A stretch of DNA of 64,000 bases from contig CAYOIZ010000029.1 in the NCBI GenBank assembly GCA_964404165.1, positions 1 through 64,000 on the forward strand, written 5' to 3'. The notes under the pieces were generated by a model. It did no database searches, had not been told where the DNA came from, and saw nothing but the letters and a program-made list of their open reading frames with translations. Every line of letters begins with the position of its first letter. The stretch's first letter is position 1. This DNA is from DASYLJ01 sp964404165 (GTDB lineage: Bacteria; Desulfobacterota; Binatia; DP-6). The position numbers and the translations under genes are program-made. Shown here piece by piece: positions 1 to 9,100 of this stretch.

Positions 1-1
1 A

Positions 2-424
2 GGTGGGGCGTACATGTTCGTCGGCGCTGACGATGAAGTCTTGTACGTGGGGAAATCATGCGGGACCAAAGTGCACGGCGCACGCGGCGCCGGGATTCGG
101 AACGAGGTGCTCGGGAAAATTAGTAAGCCGCATTGGGTCGATGATACGAGGCCAGAGTTCAGCCACTACGAGTTGCGCGCTCAGTTTCGGGCTAAAGAGA
201 ATCGACCTGCTGCGCAGCTCATCAAGAGGGGCCGCTTCTATCTCGGTTTCATCATCGTCGCCGACGAAGGGCGTTGGCCTATTGCCAGCCTGGATCGCAT
301 CGCGGCGGACCTCGAGGCGCATCTCTTACGGGTCCACAAGCAAGCACACGCGGGAAAACTCCCTCCGCTCAACGACAAGGATCATTCGCGCGAGGTCGAC
401 CTCAAGCGAGCATGGGGTGCGTGA
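2..424 (+). CDS. GIY-YIG domain protein, 5' partial
   Basis: The reading frame is open from the window edge, so the true start lies outside. The first visible residues read GGAYMFVGADDEVLYVGKS, which matches the GIY-YIG nuclease signature: a G-x-Y strand, then LYVGKS. The rest (about 140 residues) has a basic central part but no second domain I recognise. The family nicks or cuts DNA in repair, homing and mobile-element contexts. The gene sits in an integron-type cassette array. Its probable attC (1751-1813) now lies beyond an inserted IS481 element, only 18 bases separating the stop codon from the IS end. GC is lower than in the chromosomal genes further right. Confidence in the fold is moderate because the N-terminus is missing. 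Confidence 0.6.
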   Translation, partial: GGAYMFVGADDEVLYVGKSCGTKVHGARGAGIRNEVLGKISKPHWVDDTRPEFSHYELRAQFRAKENRPAAQLIKRGRFYLGFIIVADEGRWPIASLDRIAADLEAHLLRVHKQAHAGKLPPLNDKDHSREVDLKRAWGA

Positions 425-442
425 TGGGCTGTGAGCGGTCGA

Positions 443-477
443 GGACATAGGTGACAAATCAGTCCGGGGACATGGGT
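443..477 (+). repeat. left terminal inverted repeat of IS481 element
   Basis: Begins GGACATAGGTGACA and ends GACATGGGT. It matches the reverse complement of 1699-1733 at 31 of 35 positions. The transposase stop codon (459-461) lies inside it. Confidence 0.8.
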
Positions 478-1658
478 TGCAGTCGTCTGTGCCGATGAAG
501 CCTCCCATAGGCGTCTTCGATCTTCATGGTTCGCTCCACGAGGCGGCCAAGTCGGAGCGGCCCGAAGAATACGTTCCAGATCCCGTCATCGATCTCTTCG
601 AGGCCGACATACTCGCCAATGCAGGTGGTGGACACGTTCACCCAGGCCTTGTTCCAGCGGATGCCGCCGTTGGCGCTGACGTAGCGCACTTCGAAGCGAT
701 CGGGATACTCCAGGGGCGGCAGTGTCTTCGGCATTGGGCGTGGCGAGGGCTCATACACGGAAGCTGGTGGCCGCTGGTCGAGCGCTTCATGGGGCCGCTC
801 TTCGTTGAACTCGCGTCGGAAGCGGTCGAATCGCCGCTGCTGCGAGGGCATCGCCGCGGCGGGGGGCCGGGTGGCTTCCTGCTTGAGGGTCCGGTGCATG
901 CGCTCATGGCGCCCGTTCTGCTGCGGTCGCCCCGGTTCAATGAGCTGCGGAAGGACGCCGAGGCGCACCCACCATGCCGAGAGACGCGAAAGGCGGGCGA
1001 GGGTGTTGGTGGCGAACGGGACGCCGTTGTCGCTGCGGATGTACTGCGGGAGCCCGTACTCCTGAAACAGCCGCGTGAAGACCGGCCGCGCGCCATGCAC
1101 GGCGGTGCTCGGGAGACCGTGGCAGCCGAGGAGATAGCGACTGAACCCATCGGTGACGGTGAGCGGATAGCAGTAGCGTCCGTTGCCCATGCGGAACTGG
1201 CCCTTGAAGTCGGCGCACCACACCTGATTCGGCGTTACGATCAGTGCGGGGGGCTTGCCGGGATGGCCGATCACGCGCCGGGGGGTTCGGCGTCGGATCA
1301 ACCCGCGGCGTTTGAGGAGGGCCGCGGTGACCGAGCGGCCCGGCAACTTCCACGTCGGGTGGCGGCGGGCCAGATAGGCCAGCAGCTTCTTCGGCCCCCA
1401 CGTCGGATGTCGATGGCGCAGGGCGATCAGGGCGTCGACGATCGGTTCAGGCGTCGCACTCGGGGTGCTGCGCGGGCGGCGCGACCGATCCTCGAGGCCC
1501 ATCGGACCGCGGCGAATGTAGCGATCGATCCACTTGTACGCCGTCTTGCGCGAGATGCCGTACTCCGCGCAGAGGTCGGTGACCGACTGGGTGCCGCGCA
1601 GATGATCGGCGATGAAGAGAGTCCGTTGATGCATGAGTGTTGTCTCCCTCCAAGGCAT
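459..1658 (-). CDS. IS481 family transposase (DDE integrase fold)
   Basis: The 399-residue protein catalyses cut-and-paste or copy-out movement of the surrounding element. An N-terminal helix-turn-helix (about residues 20-50, ending SRKTAYKWIDRY) is followed by an rve integrase core. The expected acidic triad is visible: D150 in WCADFKG, D210 in IRSDNG, and E252 in NGRHERMHRTLK. Length and layout fit IS481. The ATG at 1658 is used here, but the methionine eight residues later (MHQRTLF) is an equally possible start. The frame is intact, so the element may be active. The C-terminus ends inside the left inverted repeat, as is common in compact insertion sequences. Confidence 0.9.
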   Translation of the reverse strand: MPWRETTLMHQRTLFIADHLRGTQSVTDLCAEYGISRKTAYKWIDRYIRRGPMGLEDRSRRPRSTPSATPEPIVDALIALRHRHPTWGPKKLLAYLARRHPTWKLPGRSVTAALLKRRGLIRRRTPRRVIGHPGKPPALIVTPNQVWCADFKGQFRMGNGRYCYPLTVTDGFSRYLLGCHGLPSTAVHGARPVFTRLFQEYGLPQYIRSDNGVPFATNTLARLSRLSAWWVRLGVLPQLIEPGRPQQNGRHERMHRTLKQEATRPPAAAMPSQQRRFDRFRREFNEERPHEALDQRPPASVYEPSPRPMPKTLPPLEYPDRFEVRYVSANGGIRWNKAWVNVSTTCIGEYVGLEEIDDGIWNVFFGPLRLGRLVERTMKIEDAYGRLHRHRRLQPMSPD

Positions 1659-1698
1659 GAGGCACCTCCCGCGGTGCCTTCACTGACCTCAAAGTGTC

Positions 1699-1733
1699 AC
1701 CCATGTCTCCGGACCGAAGTGTCACCTATGTCC
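1699..1733 (-). repeat. right terminal inverted repeat of IS481 element
   Basis: Read on the minus strand it begins GGACATAGGTGACA and ends GACATGGGT, pairing with 443-477 with four mismatches. Confidence 0.8.
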
Positions 1734-1750
1734 CCGGACCGTACCCTGCT

Positions 1751-1813
1751 GGCTAACCTGCGCTTGCAGCGGACGGCGCTGCGCGCCGCCGCTGAACCGC
1801 TGAGTCGTTAGGC
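1751..1813 (+). repeat. integron attC site 1
   Basis: 63 bp running from GGCTAAC (R'' box, one mismatch to the complement of the R' box) to GTTAGGC (R' box). The imperfectly palindromic interior contains TTGCAGCGGAC and GCCGCCGCTGAA arms. This is the usual architecture of attC recombination sites, which fold as single-strand hairpins for the integron integrase. It would close the cassette carrying the GIY-YIG gene, now split from it by the IS. Confidence 0.75.
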
Positions 1814-1831
1814 ATCAGCAGGGAGGCAAGA

Positions 1832-2587
1832 GTGGCAAACGTGACATTGCAGACGTTCGAACGGGTATTTGAGGACGATCTGCAACTGCTGCGAAACGCT
1901 GCATGTATGCGATGCGATGCAGGCATGAAGCAGCCGTTGCTGCCGTGGCTGGTCGGCGACCGCTACGCTCAGACCCGAGAGCGCCTCGTGTTCGTTGGGA
2001 AGCCGCATCGCGGTACTCCGGGCCGCGTGCTCACGTCGGGATTCATCGACCCGACTGATGATGTGCCCGGCATGTGGCGAGGAGCGTGGCCCTACTGGCG
2101 GTACACGCGGGAGATCGCCGAGCGTCTGTACGGGCCTGAAGCGGCGGACTTTGTATGCTTTACCAATTTCGTCAAGTGCACGAACACGGAGGACATCGAT
2201 CGAACAACGGCATCGATGGTGCAGAGTTGTGTCTCCGAAATTGGAGTCATCTGGACGGAGCTAGAGCGGCTGCAGGTTCGGACTGTCGTCTTCTATACCT
2301 ACGCGTTCCGGCAGGTTCTCGAGGCGATACCCTTCGCGCTTTCAGGTTCCGTGAAGCAGGTCACGCCACGCGAGCACCGAGTCACATGCGGACAGAAGAA
2401 ACTCGGATGGTGGGAGCGGCGGTTCCGGACTAGCTGGGCCGACGAAGTTCGGGTGCTAGTCGTTGGGCATCCTGAGCGGATGAACCGGGAGGAGTACGTG
2501 TCTCGGATTGCGGCGTGGGTGCGCCCAGGTGTGACAGATGGCAATGACGCCCCGGGGCGCGTCGTCGGCGGGAAGTGGGATGCCTAA
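1832..2587 (+). CDS. uracil-DNA glycosylase superfamily-like protein (gene cassette)
   Basis: The 251-residue protein starts at a GTG preceded by GGGAGG. It shows the motif order of the uracil-DNA glycosylase fold: LVFVGKPHRGTPG near residue 53, where family 4/5 enzymes carry a G-x-x-P-G loop; CFTNFVKC at 109-116, like the conserved TN-VKC strand; and a late VVGHPERM, comparable to the HPS loop. Uracil excision is therefore possible, but the catalytic details are not standard and an early pair of cysteines (CMRC) may bind metal. The stop codon is the TAA inside the GCCTAAC box of the next attC, so gene and attC form one cassette. Function is inferred from motifs only. Confidence 0.55.
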   Translation: MANVTLQTFERVFEDDLQLLRNAACMRCDAGMKQPLLPWLVGDRYAQTRERLVFVGKPHRGTPGRVLTSGFIDPTDDVPGMWRGAWPYWRYTREIAERLYGPEAADFVCFTNFVKCTNTEDIDRTTASMVQSCVSEIGVIWTELERLQVRTVVFYTYAFRQVLEAIPFALSGSVKQVTPREHRVTCGQKKLGWWERRFRTSWADEVRVLVVGHPERMNREEYVSRIAAWVRPGVTDGNDAPGRVVGGKWDA

Positions 2588-2643
2588 CCTGCCGCTGCAG
2601 CGGACCGGCAGCGCCGGCCCCCTGAGCGTCTAAGTCGTTAGGC
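2582..2643 (+). repeat. integron attC site 2
   Basis: 62 bp from GCCTAAC to GTTAGGC, exact complements, with an internally palindromic core (CTGCCGCTGCAGCGGACC ... GGCAGCGCCGGCC). The upstream gene's stop codon lies in the R'' box. This is a canonical cassette junction. Confidence 0.85.
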
Positions 2644-2676
2644 GCGGAGCGGCGAGGGCTCGAGGGTTCGTTGACG

Positions 2677-4785
2677 ATGGAGAAGGCAGAAAGACCGGTG
2701 GCGCCTTGGGCACGGGTAGCCATACTCGTCGCAACTCTGTTGGGTGGTTGTGCCCTCTCGTACTACCTGACGGGCTCCGTCGTACCGACGGCCGCCGCCG
2801 ACGCGCTGATCTTCCAGAGTACGATGCTGTTCGTGGTGCTTGGGTCCGCGGTCCTTGAGCACAAGTTCACGCGACCAGCAGACTCGGTGGTCAACGCCCT
2901 CATGGGCATGATCTCACTGGTGACGGTGTACGGAATCGCCCCGCGCGTTCCGTGGTGGACTGTCTTCGGGTACTGCCTTGCGGTGTTCGTCGTTTCACTA
3001 ACGTGCACCGTGGTGAGCGTCGGCCCGGGCCTAACCGGTTGGCGGGAACAAGTTGCTCGATGGACGTATCAGCCGTCCGTAGTTTTCGGGAAGGCCAGAC
3101 TTCTCTACTCGCTCGTATTTCTCTTCGCCGTCTTTGCGTTCTATGGTGTTCAGGCGCCTCGAACAGCAGTGCTGGTGGGTTTCTGGGGACTCTTCATGGC
3201 TCTGTGGCCGTTGGGGGTGCCTCAACTGCTGACCTCCTTGAGTCGTCGGCAACCGTCTGTCGCGAGCATCGGTCATGTTGTTCGTCTGGATTCGCCTAAC
3301 CTGCTGCGGATCCAGCTCGATCCGACTCAACCATGGGAACGATCAACGTGCGTCCTGTACCAAGGACCAGATGGTGTTCAGCATGCGGTCCTCCCTTTGT
3401 ATGCCCAGGTGCGAGAGGGAGCGACGCTGGCAACTGGGCTGATCGTCAGACCCGTGCACCCACCGGTTCCATCTCTGGCTGCGGGGTGCGTATATCAGAT
3501 GACTGGCACAAACCGGTTGTCGGAAGCCGAAGCCATCCGTGAGTTTGGCGGCCGCGAAGGCTCAAGCTTTGTAGGGTTCGTGATCGAGGAGTCAGCCATT
3601 GGAGCGATCCGGTTTGAAACCTGGCGGGAAGATCGCTGCCGGGAGGGTCTCTTGGTGTGGTGCATGGTCGGCGACTGCAAGGTCTTCTACCAGGTCACTG
3701 CCGGCCTGACCCGAGAGGAAGCGCTTCAGGCGGATCGTCACGGCTTCCAGTATGCGATCGCTGCGCAGATCGGTGCCATCGGAAGCGATTCCGGGTTCTC
3801 AAAGCACGCTTGGCTTCCGGCCATGAACGCGCCCGTCTTCTGCGAGGATGAGGCGTTCGGGTCCGATATCGCTCCTAAGGCCGGAGACTTCATCTACGGC
3901 CGCATTCCAGGAACCGAGATTCGAGTCGGCGGCCCGTTCTTCGACGTTCTCGATCACCATACCGCGATCTTGGGAGTGACTGGCTCTGGGAAGACGGAGC
4001 TCGCCTTCGACTTGATCCGGCATGTTCTAACGAAGCAGGCCAAAGTAGTCTGCATCGACTTGACGGCCCGGTACGAACACCGGCTGGGCGATCTTGCCTA
4101 TAGAGATCTGTCGATCTCTGGAGAGCTCTCGGCCAGTCTCGGTGAGAAGCTCTTTGATGCCGAGACCGGAGCGTACGGTGCCGGACAAGAGAAGAAAGCG
4201 CTGAAGCAATTCGCTGACCAGCTGCGCTCCGAAGTATCCGAGCGCCTCGCGGCATTTTTGACGTCCACGGATGCTAGCGATCGGCTCGGGATTATTTCGC
4301 TCGATGAAATCTCAAATACGAAAGCCACTCTCTTCATCACGGAGCTGTATCTGACCTGCCTGCTTCGCTATGCCCGGGATAACCGAGAACAGTGCCCGAA
4401 GATCCTCATCGTCGTCGAAGAAGCACACACGGTTGTTCCCGAGCCGACTACGGTCGGCTTGGGTGATTTCGACTCGCGAGGGCTGGTGAGTAAGATTTCG
4501 CAGATTGCTCTTCAGGGGCGGAAGTACGGCGTCGGACTCCTAGTCATCGCTCAGCGAACGGCAACAGTGAGCAAGAGCGTCCTTACTCAGTGCAATACGA
4601 CGATTGCGTTTGGCTGCTTTGATGAAACCAGTCTAGGGTTTCTTAGCAACGTGCTCGGAGACACTCACGCGCGCCTGATCCCGAACCTTCCGCGCCTACA
4701 CGCGGTAGTCTTCGGGATGGGCGTTCGAAGTGAACGTCCGGTCATCGTGGAGATACCGTTCGATGCCGGCAAAGCGGATGCCTAA
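2677..4785 (+). CDS. membrane-anchored HerA/DUF87-type ATPase (gene cassette)
   Basis: The 702-residue protein starts at an ATG with GAGGG ten bases upstream; a TTG two codons earlier is an alternative. The first 190 residues contain about five hydrophobic segments, predicting a membrane anchor. A middle domain (about 195-400) is of unknown type. The C-terminal half is a HerA/FtsK-like P-loop ATPase: Walker A GVTGSGKTE near 435 and Walker B ILIVVEEAH near 578, then LLVIAQRTATVSKSVLTQCNT, the usual sensor region. HerA-family ATPases pump DNA in repair and in several phage-defence systems, but no nuclease partner (NurA, SIR2 or DUF4297) lies beside it. It occupies a complete integron cassette with its stop in attC 3. 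Cassettes this long are uncommon. Confidence 0.7.
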   Translation: MEKAERPVAPWARVAILVATLLGGCALSYYLTGSVVPTAAADALIFQSTMLFVVLGSAVLEHKFTRPADSVVNALMGMISLVTVYGIAPRVPWWTVFGYCLAVFVVSLTCTVVSVGPGLTGWREQVARWTYQPSVVFGKARLLYSLVFLFAVFAFYGVQAPRTAVLVGFWGLFMALWPLGVPQLLTSLSRRQPSVASIGHVVRLDSPNLLRIQLDPTQPWERSTCVLYQGPDGVQHAVLPLYAQVREGATLATGLIVRPVHPPVPSLAAGCVYQMTGTNRLSEAEAIREFGGREGSSFVGFVIEESAIGAIRFETWREDRCREGLLVWCMVGDCKVFYQVTAGLTREEALQADRHGFQYAIAAQIGAIGSDSGFSKHAWLPAMNAPVFCEDEAFGSDIAPKAGDFIYGRIPGTEIRVGGPFFDVLDHHTAILGVTGSGKTELAFDLIRHVLTKQAKVVCIDLTARYEHRLGDLAYRDLSISGELSASLGEKLFDAETGAYGAGQEKKALKQFADQLRSEVSERLAAFLTSTDASDRLGIISLDEISNTKATLFITELYLTCLLRYARDNREQCPKILIVVEEAHTVVPEPTTVGLGDFDSRGLVSKISQIALQGRKYGVGLLVIAQRTATVSKSVLTQCNTTIAFGCFDETSLGFLSNVLGDTHARLIPNLPRLHAVVFGMGVRSERPVIVEIPFDAGKADA

Positions 4786-4845
4786 CGTGCCGCTGAAGCT
4801 GGCAGCCGCCTCTGGCGGCCGCAGCTTAGCGGCCATTCGTTAGAC
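4780..4845 (+). repeat. integron attC site 3
   Basis: 66 bp from GCCTAAC to GTTAGAC. The central arms GGCAGCCGCC / GGCGGCCGC and GCCGCTGAAGCT / AGCTTAGCGGC pair as an imperfect palindrome. The stop codon of the HerA-like gene is within the first box. This is the last attC seen in the window and so marks the right edge of the cassette array. Confidence 0.8.
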
Positions 4846-5022
4846 GCGACGCAACGAGAACTGGCGCATGCTCAGAATGCAGCCGCAATTCGTCCCACAA
4901 AGGTGGCGAATGACGTGCTATTCGTTGCTTGCCTTGCCCTTGCCACGAAGCTGGCGTGCCAGTGTCTCGGTTGAGAATAGCGAATGCGGCCATCGGCTGA
5001 TCGCACAGAAGGAGTCCAACGA

Positions 5023-5703
5023 ATGCGCTACGACCGATTGCTCATCGTCGGAATATGCGTGGGTCACGTGTTGTCATTTGGTCTGACGCGCGACGCCGAT
5101 GCGGCACTGGTGATCTGCAAGAAGGGGAAGCGCGTGTTGCTGCGAGAGACTGTCTGCAAGCGCTCGGAGACGCCCATACCCGCGAGCGATCTCGGAGTAA
5201 CGGGCCCCACGGGCCCGCAAGGCGCCCAGGGACTGCCCGGCGAGCAAGGCGCCCAGGGGCTGCCCGGCGAGCAAGGTGTGCAAGGGATTCAGGGTCCGGC
5301 TTCGACCGATGCGTTTTCCACCCAGAGTGGGGTGCAAGTGCTCCTCACGAGCACCATGGCCGATACACAGACGCTCGCGCTCGACGCCGGGCGGTACGTC
5401 GTCATCGCGAGCGTCGCACTCTTCAACCTCGACAGTGCCAACGGTGAGGCTTTCTGCCACGTCCGGGTCACCGACGGAGGCATCGCCAGCGGCAACAGCG
5501 TTGTCACCCTCTACGGCACCGAGCGGTCCATCGGAGTCGGCGGCGCGAGCAACGACAACCAGCGCGTCTATGTTGGCCAAGGTGGAGTGACGCTCACCGA
5601 AGCCGGAACCCTGCATCTGCAGTGTCAGAGCTCTGCGGTGAACGTCAACGCCGTAGACGGCATGTTCACGGTAGTCCGGGTGGGCACGCTCACCATTCCC
5701 TGA
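5023..5703 (+). CDS. secreted collagen-like repeat protein
   Basis: The 226-residue protein starts at the ATG preceded by AGAAGGAG eight bases upstream. A signal peptide is clear (hydrophobic LLIVGICVGHVL, cleavage probably near DADA). The mature N-terminus has a small two-cysteine motif (VICKKGKR...RETVCKRSE), followed by about ten G-x-y collagen triplets (GPTGPQGAQGLPGEQG). The C-terminal 120 residues are beta-rich, resembling the globular head of C1q/TNF-like bacterial collagens. It is paralogous to the protein at 10916. It lies just right of the last attC but has no attC of its own, so it is probably chromosomal. Its role is probably in the envelope or extracellular; the ligand is unknown. 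Confidence 0.65.
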   Translation: MRYDRLLIVGICVGHVLSFGLTRDADAALVICKKGKRVLLRETVCKRSETPIPASDLGVTGPTGPQGAQGLPGEQGAQGLPGEQGVQGIQGPASTDAFSTQSGVQVLLTSTMADTQTLALDAGRYVVIASVALFNLDSANGEAFCHVRVTDGGIASGNSVVTLYGTERSIGVGGASNDNQRVYVGQGGVTLTEAGTLHLQCQSSAVNVNAVDGMFTVVRVGTLTIP

Positions 5704-5824
5704 GGCGACCACGGCTCCGACCATGGGCGTCTCGGCCTTCCCGGAGCGCCCCTCGCCGCCTACACCGCGAAGGCCGCACGCCGAACCGGTGGCCAACAGC
5801 CTCCAAAGCTCGCGGATCGCTCGC

Positions 5825-6108
5825 TACATGCGCTTCCGGGCCTCGAACCGGCAGGTGACGCGCGTAGGCAGGCTTCCCCGGAGGCTGAAATGGCTTGGTT
5901 TGCGTGCATACACCCCGTTTCGGGAGGTGCAATGGGGTGCAAATCGACGTTGCAGGCCATTGCGAGCCTCGCAATGGGGGTGTGACGCTGCATACACCCC
6001 GTTTCGGGCGTTGAAATGGGGTGCAAATCGACGTTGCAGGCCATTGCGGACCCTGCAACGGCGGTGTGACGCTGCGTACACCGCGTTCCGAGGGTTGAAA
6101 CGGCATGC
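5825..6108. repeat. 84-bp tandem repeat, four diverging copies
   Basis: Copies begin at 5825, 5909, 5993 and 6077, an exact 84-bp period. The two central copies (TACACCCCGTTTCGGG ...) are nearly identical; the first and fourth are degenerate. The units contain strong inverted repeats, for example CCATTGCGA-gcc-TCGCAATGG. I see no convincing gene here: the block lies in the 5704-6183 intergenic region between a rightward and a leftward gene that converge on it. Confidence 0.8.
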
Positions 6109-6183
6109 ATGCGCGCACCCGTCGCCGTTGCGCCCCGCGCAGGCCGCAGCTGCCGAGATGAATGGTTGCGACGGGCCGGGTCG

Positions 6184-9100
6184 TCACCGCCGCGATCGAC
6201 AGCGCAGCCGCCGATGCCCGGCGTCGAACCGACACTTGTCGACTCCGAAGCCGTAGGCCCCGCACTCGCCGCGGACCACCGCACGCGCGTCGGTCCCCGC
6301 GGCCACCGTCACCTGCAATGGACCAACCGGCGTAGGCGATTTCACGCGGCGCGCACTGACTGTGACCTCGATGTCTCCCCTCGGGCTGCGGCGCAACCGG
6401 ACGCGGTCGAGCCCATTGGCGTCCGTCGTGCAGCGCGCCGGAAGCACCCCGGAGCGATTGCGGTAGACGGCGACGCGACCGTCGCCGCTGATGCGCCAGC
6501 CGTCGGCACGTGGGTCGCACCCCGAACCCGTGTCGGCGCCCGGGACGGTCCAGTCGAGCAGCGTGCCGCCCGCACCAAGGTCTTCCACCAGCAGCCGCAA
6601 CCCATCGGTGAGCGCAGCCTCCGGTGGCAGCGTGAGCGTCGCGCGCACGGTGACCTGCTGCCGCCCGTAGTCGGCCGTCAGATCGCGCAGCCGCACGTCG
6701 GCCGTCTCCAGCATGGCGCTGCACGACATCGGCGCGCTCAGCGTCCCCCACGGATTACTCCGCGGGTCGGCCGCATCGAATCCGAGCGCCGCCTCGCTGG
6801 CGTCGAGCCAGGTGTCGCGATCCCGATCGACGCCGAGGCGCCTTCCGGAGCCAGGCGGCACCCCGGTGACCGTGACGACGTTGCCCTCACCGACGCTCGC
6901 AAGGAGCGCCGCCGTGGTGATCCCGACACCGCCCTCGCGATCCGGCAGCCACCGCCCCGTCGCCGCATCGAAGACGAACCCCACATCGACCCCGTCGACG
7001 CGCCCGTGCGCCACCAGATCGCAGCGCCCAACCGCCGCCTGCCCGGCGAGCACCTCGAGCGTCGCCACGACGTCGCCGGTCTCAGCATCGATCGTCATCT
7101 GCCGACCGACCGCCGGCACGACATCCCCCGGAAGCGTCAGCACGAACGCCAGCACGTCGCGCTCGTCCTGCGGGGAAAGGGTAAAGCGATTCGACGCGAG
7201 GAAGTCGGGCAGCGGCCGCCCCCCGTCGTGCTCGACGCCGAAGCCGCGCTTCTGTGGACCGCCTAACCCGAAGTCGAGCTTGTCGCGAATCTGACGCAGC
7301 GGTGGCGTCTCGATCTCCTGCGACCCGAACTCGTTCACCACCTTGTTGTTGCTGCCCGTCGGCAGCGTGTGACACGCGTCGCAGGTGATGAGGTTGCCGA
7401 TCGCGCCGACGCTCCTGAACACCGCCCCGCCGCGACCGGGATCGCCCGTCGTGACGCCGCCGCCGGCGCGCGGCACCACGAGCGACGCGGGCAGCGTGTC
7501 GTCGAGGTTGCGGAGCGGGTTCGGCGGCACGCGGATCGTGGCGAGGAACGTCGCGAAGTCCGCCATGTCGGACGCCGGCAGCGGCGCCGCGGTGCGCTGC
7601 AGCTCGGTGAAGTTGACGTTGAACGAGAGCAGGTCCGGCCGATCGCCGCGCCAGTGGAACGGCGCGCCGCCCTCGAGGCCGCGCAGCGACTGCGTGGCCA
7701 GCGGGCCCTTCATGGGATCGAAACCCTGCGTCGACGGCGCCAGGAAGAACGTGACCCACGGAGCGTCGGCGTAGGGGACGAACGTTCCCTGCGGATCGCC
7801 CAGGTCCCACACCAGCCCGTCGGTGTGACCGCTCAGATGACACGAGGCGCAGGCGACGTCGCCGTGTCCCGACGTCGCCGCGGCGTCGTAGAGGAAGCGC
7901 CGGCCGCGTCGCACGACCTCGGGCGTCGGATCGAAGCCGCCGGGGCCCGCGATGCCGACGACGTCGACCGAGGCGCGTGTCGCGGTGTCCACGATCGACA
8001 CGGTCGCGTCCAGCCGGTTCAGCACGAAGAGCCGTCCGCGCGCTTCGTCGAGCGCCACGCCGCTCGGTCCGGCGCCCACCGCGATGCGATCGGTGACGCT
8101 GCCACTCGGGTCGAGAAGGGCGACCATCCCGGAGCCGAACGCTGCGAGGTAGAGTGTCGAGCCGTCGGCGGTGAACGCGCCCGCGCCGGGCTGCGAGAGG
8201 CTGCGGGCCACCTCGGCGGGCGGCCCCGGCGTGACGGCGCGGTCGATGTGGGGGTTCAGGTCGACGGGGACGACGGTTGCGGCGGACGGGTCGACGATCG
8301 ACACGCGGGTGTCGACGAGGTGGCCGTCGAGCACGGGCACGAAGCGGATCACGTTGCGCGCGTCGGTGTTCGGCACCCACACCTGGCTGGTCCCCGGTCG
8401 CACGATGACGTCGGCGAGCGTGGTGCCGATGCCCGCGACGCTGCCCGTGACCGCCGCCGTCGCGGCATCGATCACGAACAGATCGAGGTCGGGAAGCTGG
8501 ATGGGAAGCCCGCAGCACAGGAAGCCGCGGTCGACGCCGGACCCGTCCAGCCACGCGCCGGTGGCGGGATCGAACTGCACGATGGTGCCCGCGAACGGGG
8601 CGAACGGCGGCAGATCGGGCGCGCGCGGCGGATCGGGCGGCAGCGGGGTCGGGACGCCGAAGCCGCTCGGCGACATGATCGTGGTCCGGTTCCCGGAACG
8701 CAGCACGACCGCGTACACCCGCTGGCCGTCGTCGCTCACCGCCAACGCCTGCGGGTCGTCGCCGAAGACGTCGAGCGCCGCCACGTGGTCACGCGTGTCG
8801 GCGTCGAGGACCACGATTCGATCCTCGCCCTGGATGCTCACGAAGGCGCGGCCGGCCGCGAAGGCGACGTCGGTGGGCTCGTCGCCGACGTCGAGCGTGC
8901 GGGTGACGACGCCCGCGTCGAGGTCGACGATGCTGACGCTGTCGGACAGGTGGTTCACGACCCACAGCTCGGGTCGGTCGGGATGGAGTGCCAGGCTGAC
9001 CGGCTCGAGGCCCACCGGGATGCTGCGCACGTGGGTGAGCGAACCGTCGTCGCCCACCGCGAAGACGGTCACGCGTGCGCCGGGCGTGTCGAGCGCGTAG

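Larger units (their letters stand above)
443..1733 (-). mobile_element. IS481-type insertion sequence
   Basis: The element is about 1.29 kb with one transposase gene on the minus strand, bounded by imperfect 35-bp terminal inverted repeats that agree at 31 of 35 positions. Each end carries two copies of a GTCCGG-GACAT-GGTGAC-like motif. No clear target duplication is visible in the flanks (left ...GAGCGGTCGA, right CCGGACCGTA...). It sits inside a gene cassette, between the GIY-YIG gene and the attC at 1751. Confidence 0.85.

Noticed and set aside
433..1743. Target-site duplication around the IS481 element
   Set aside because: The immediate flanks do not share a convincing direct repeat.
1..5000. 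Integron integrase gene
   Set aside because: No tyrosine recombinase motif on either strand near the attC sites; if present it is outside the window.
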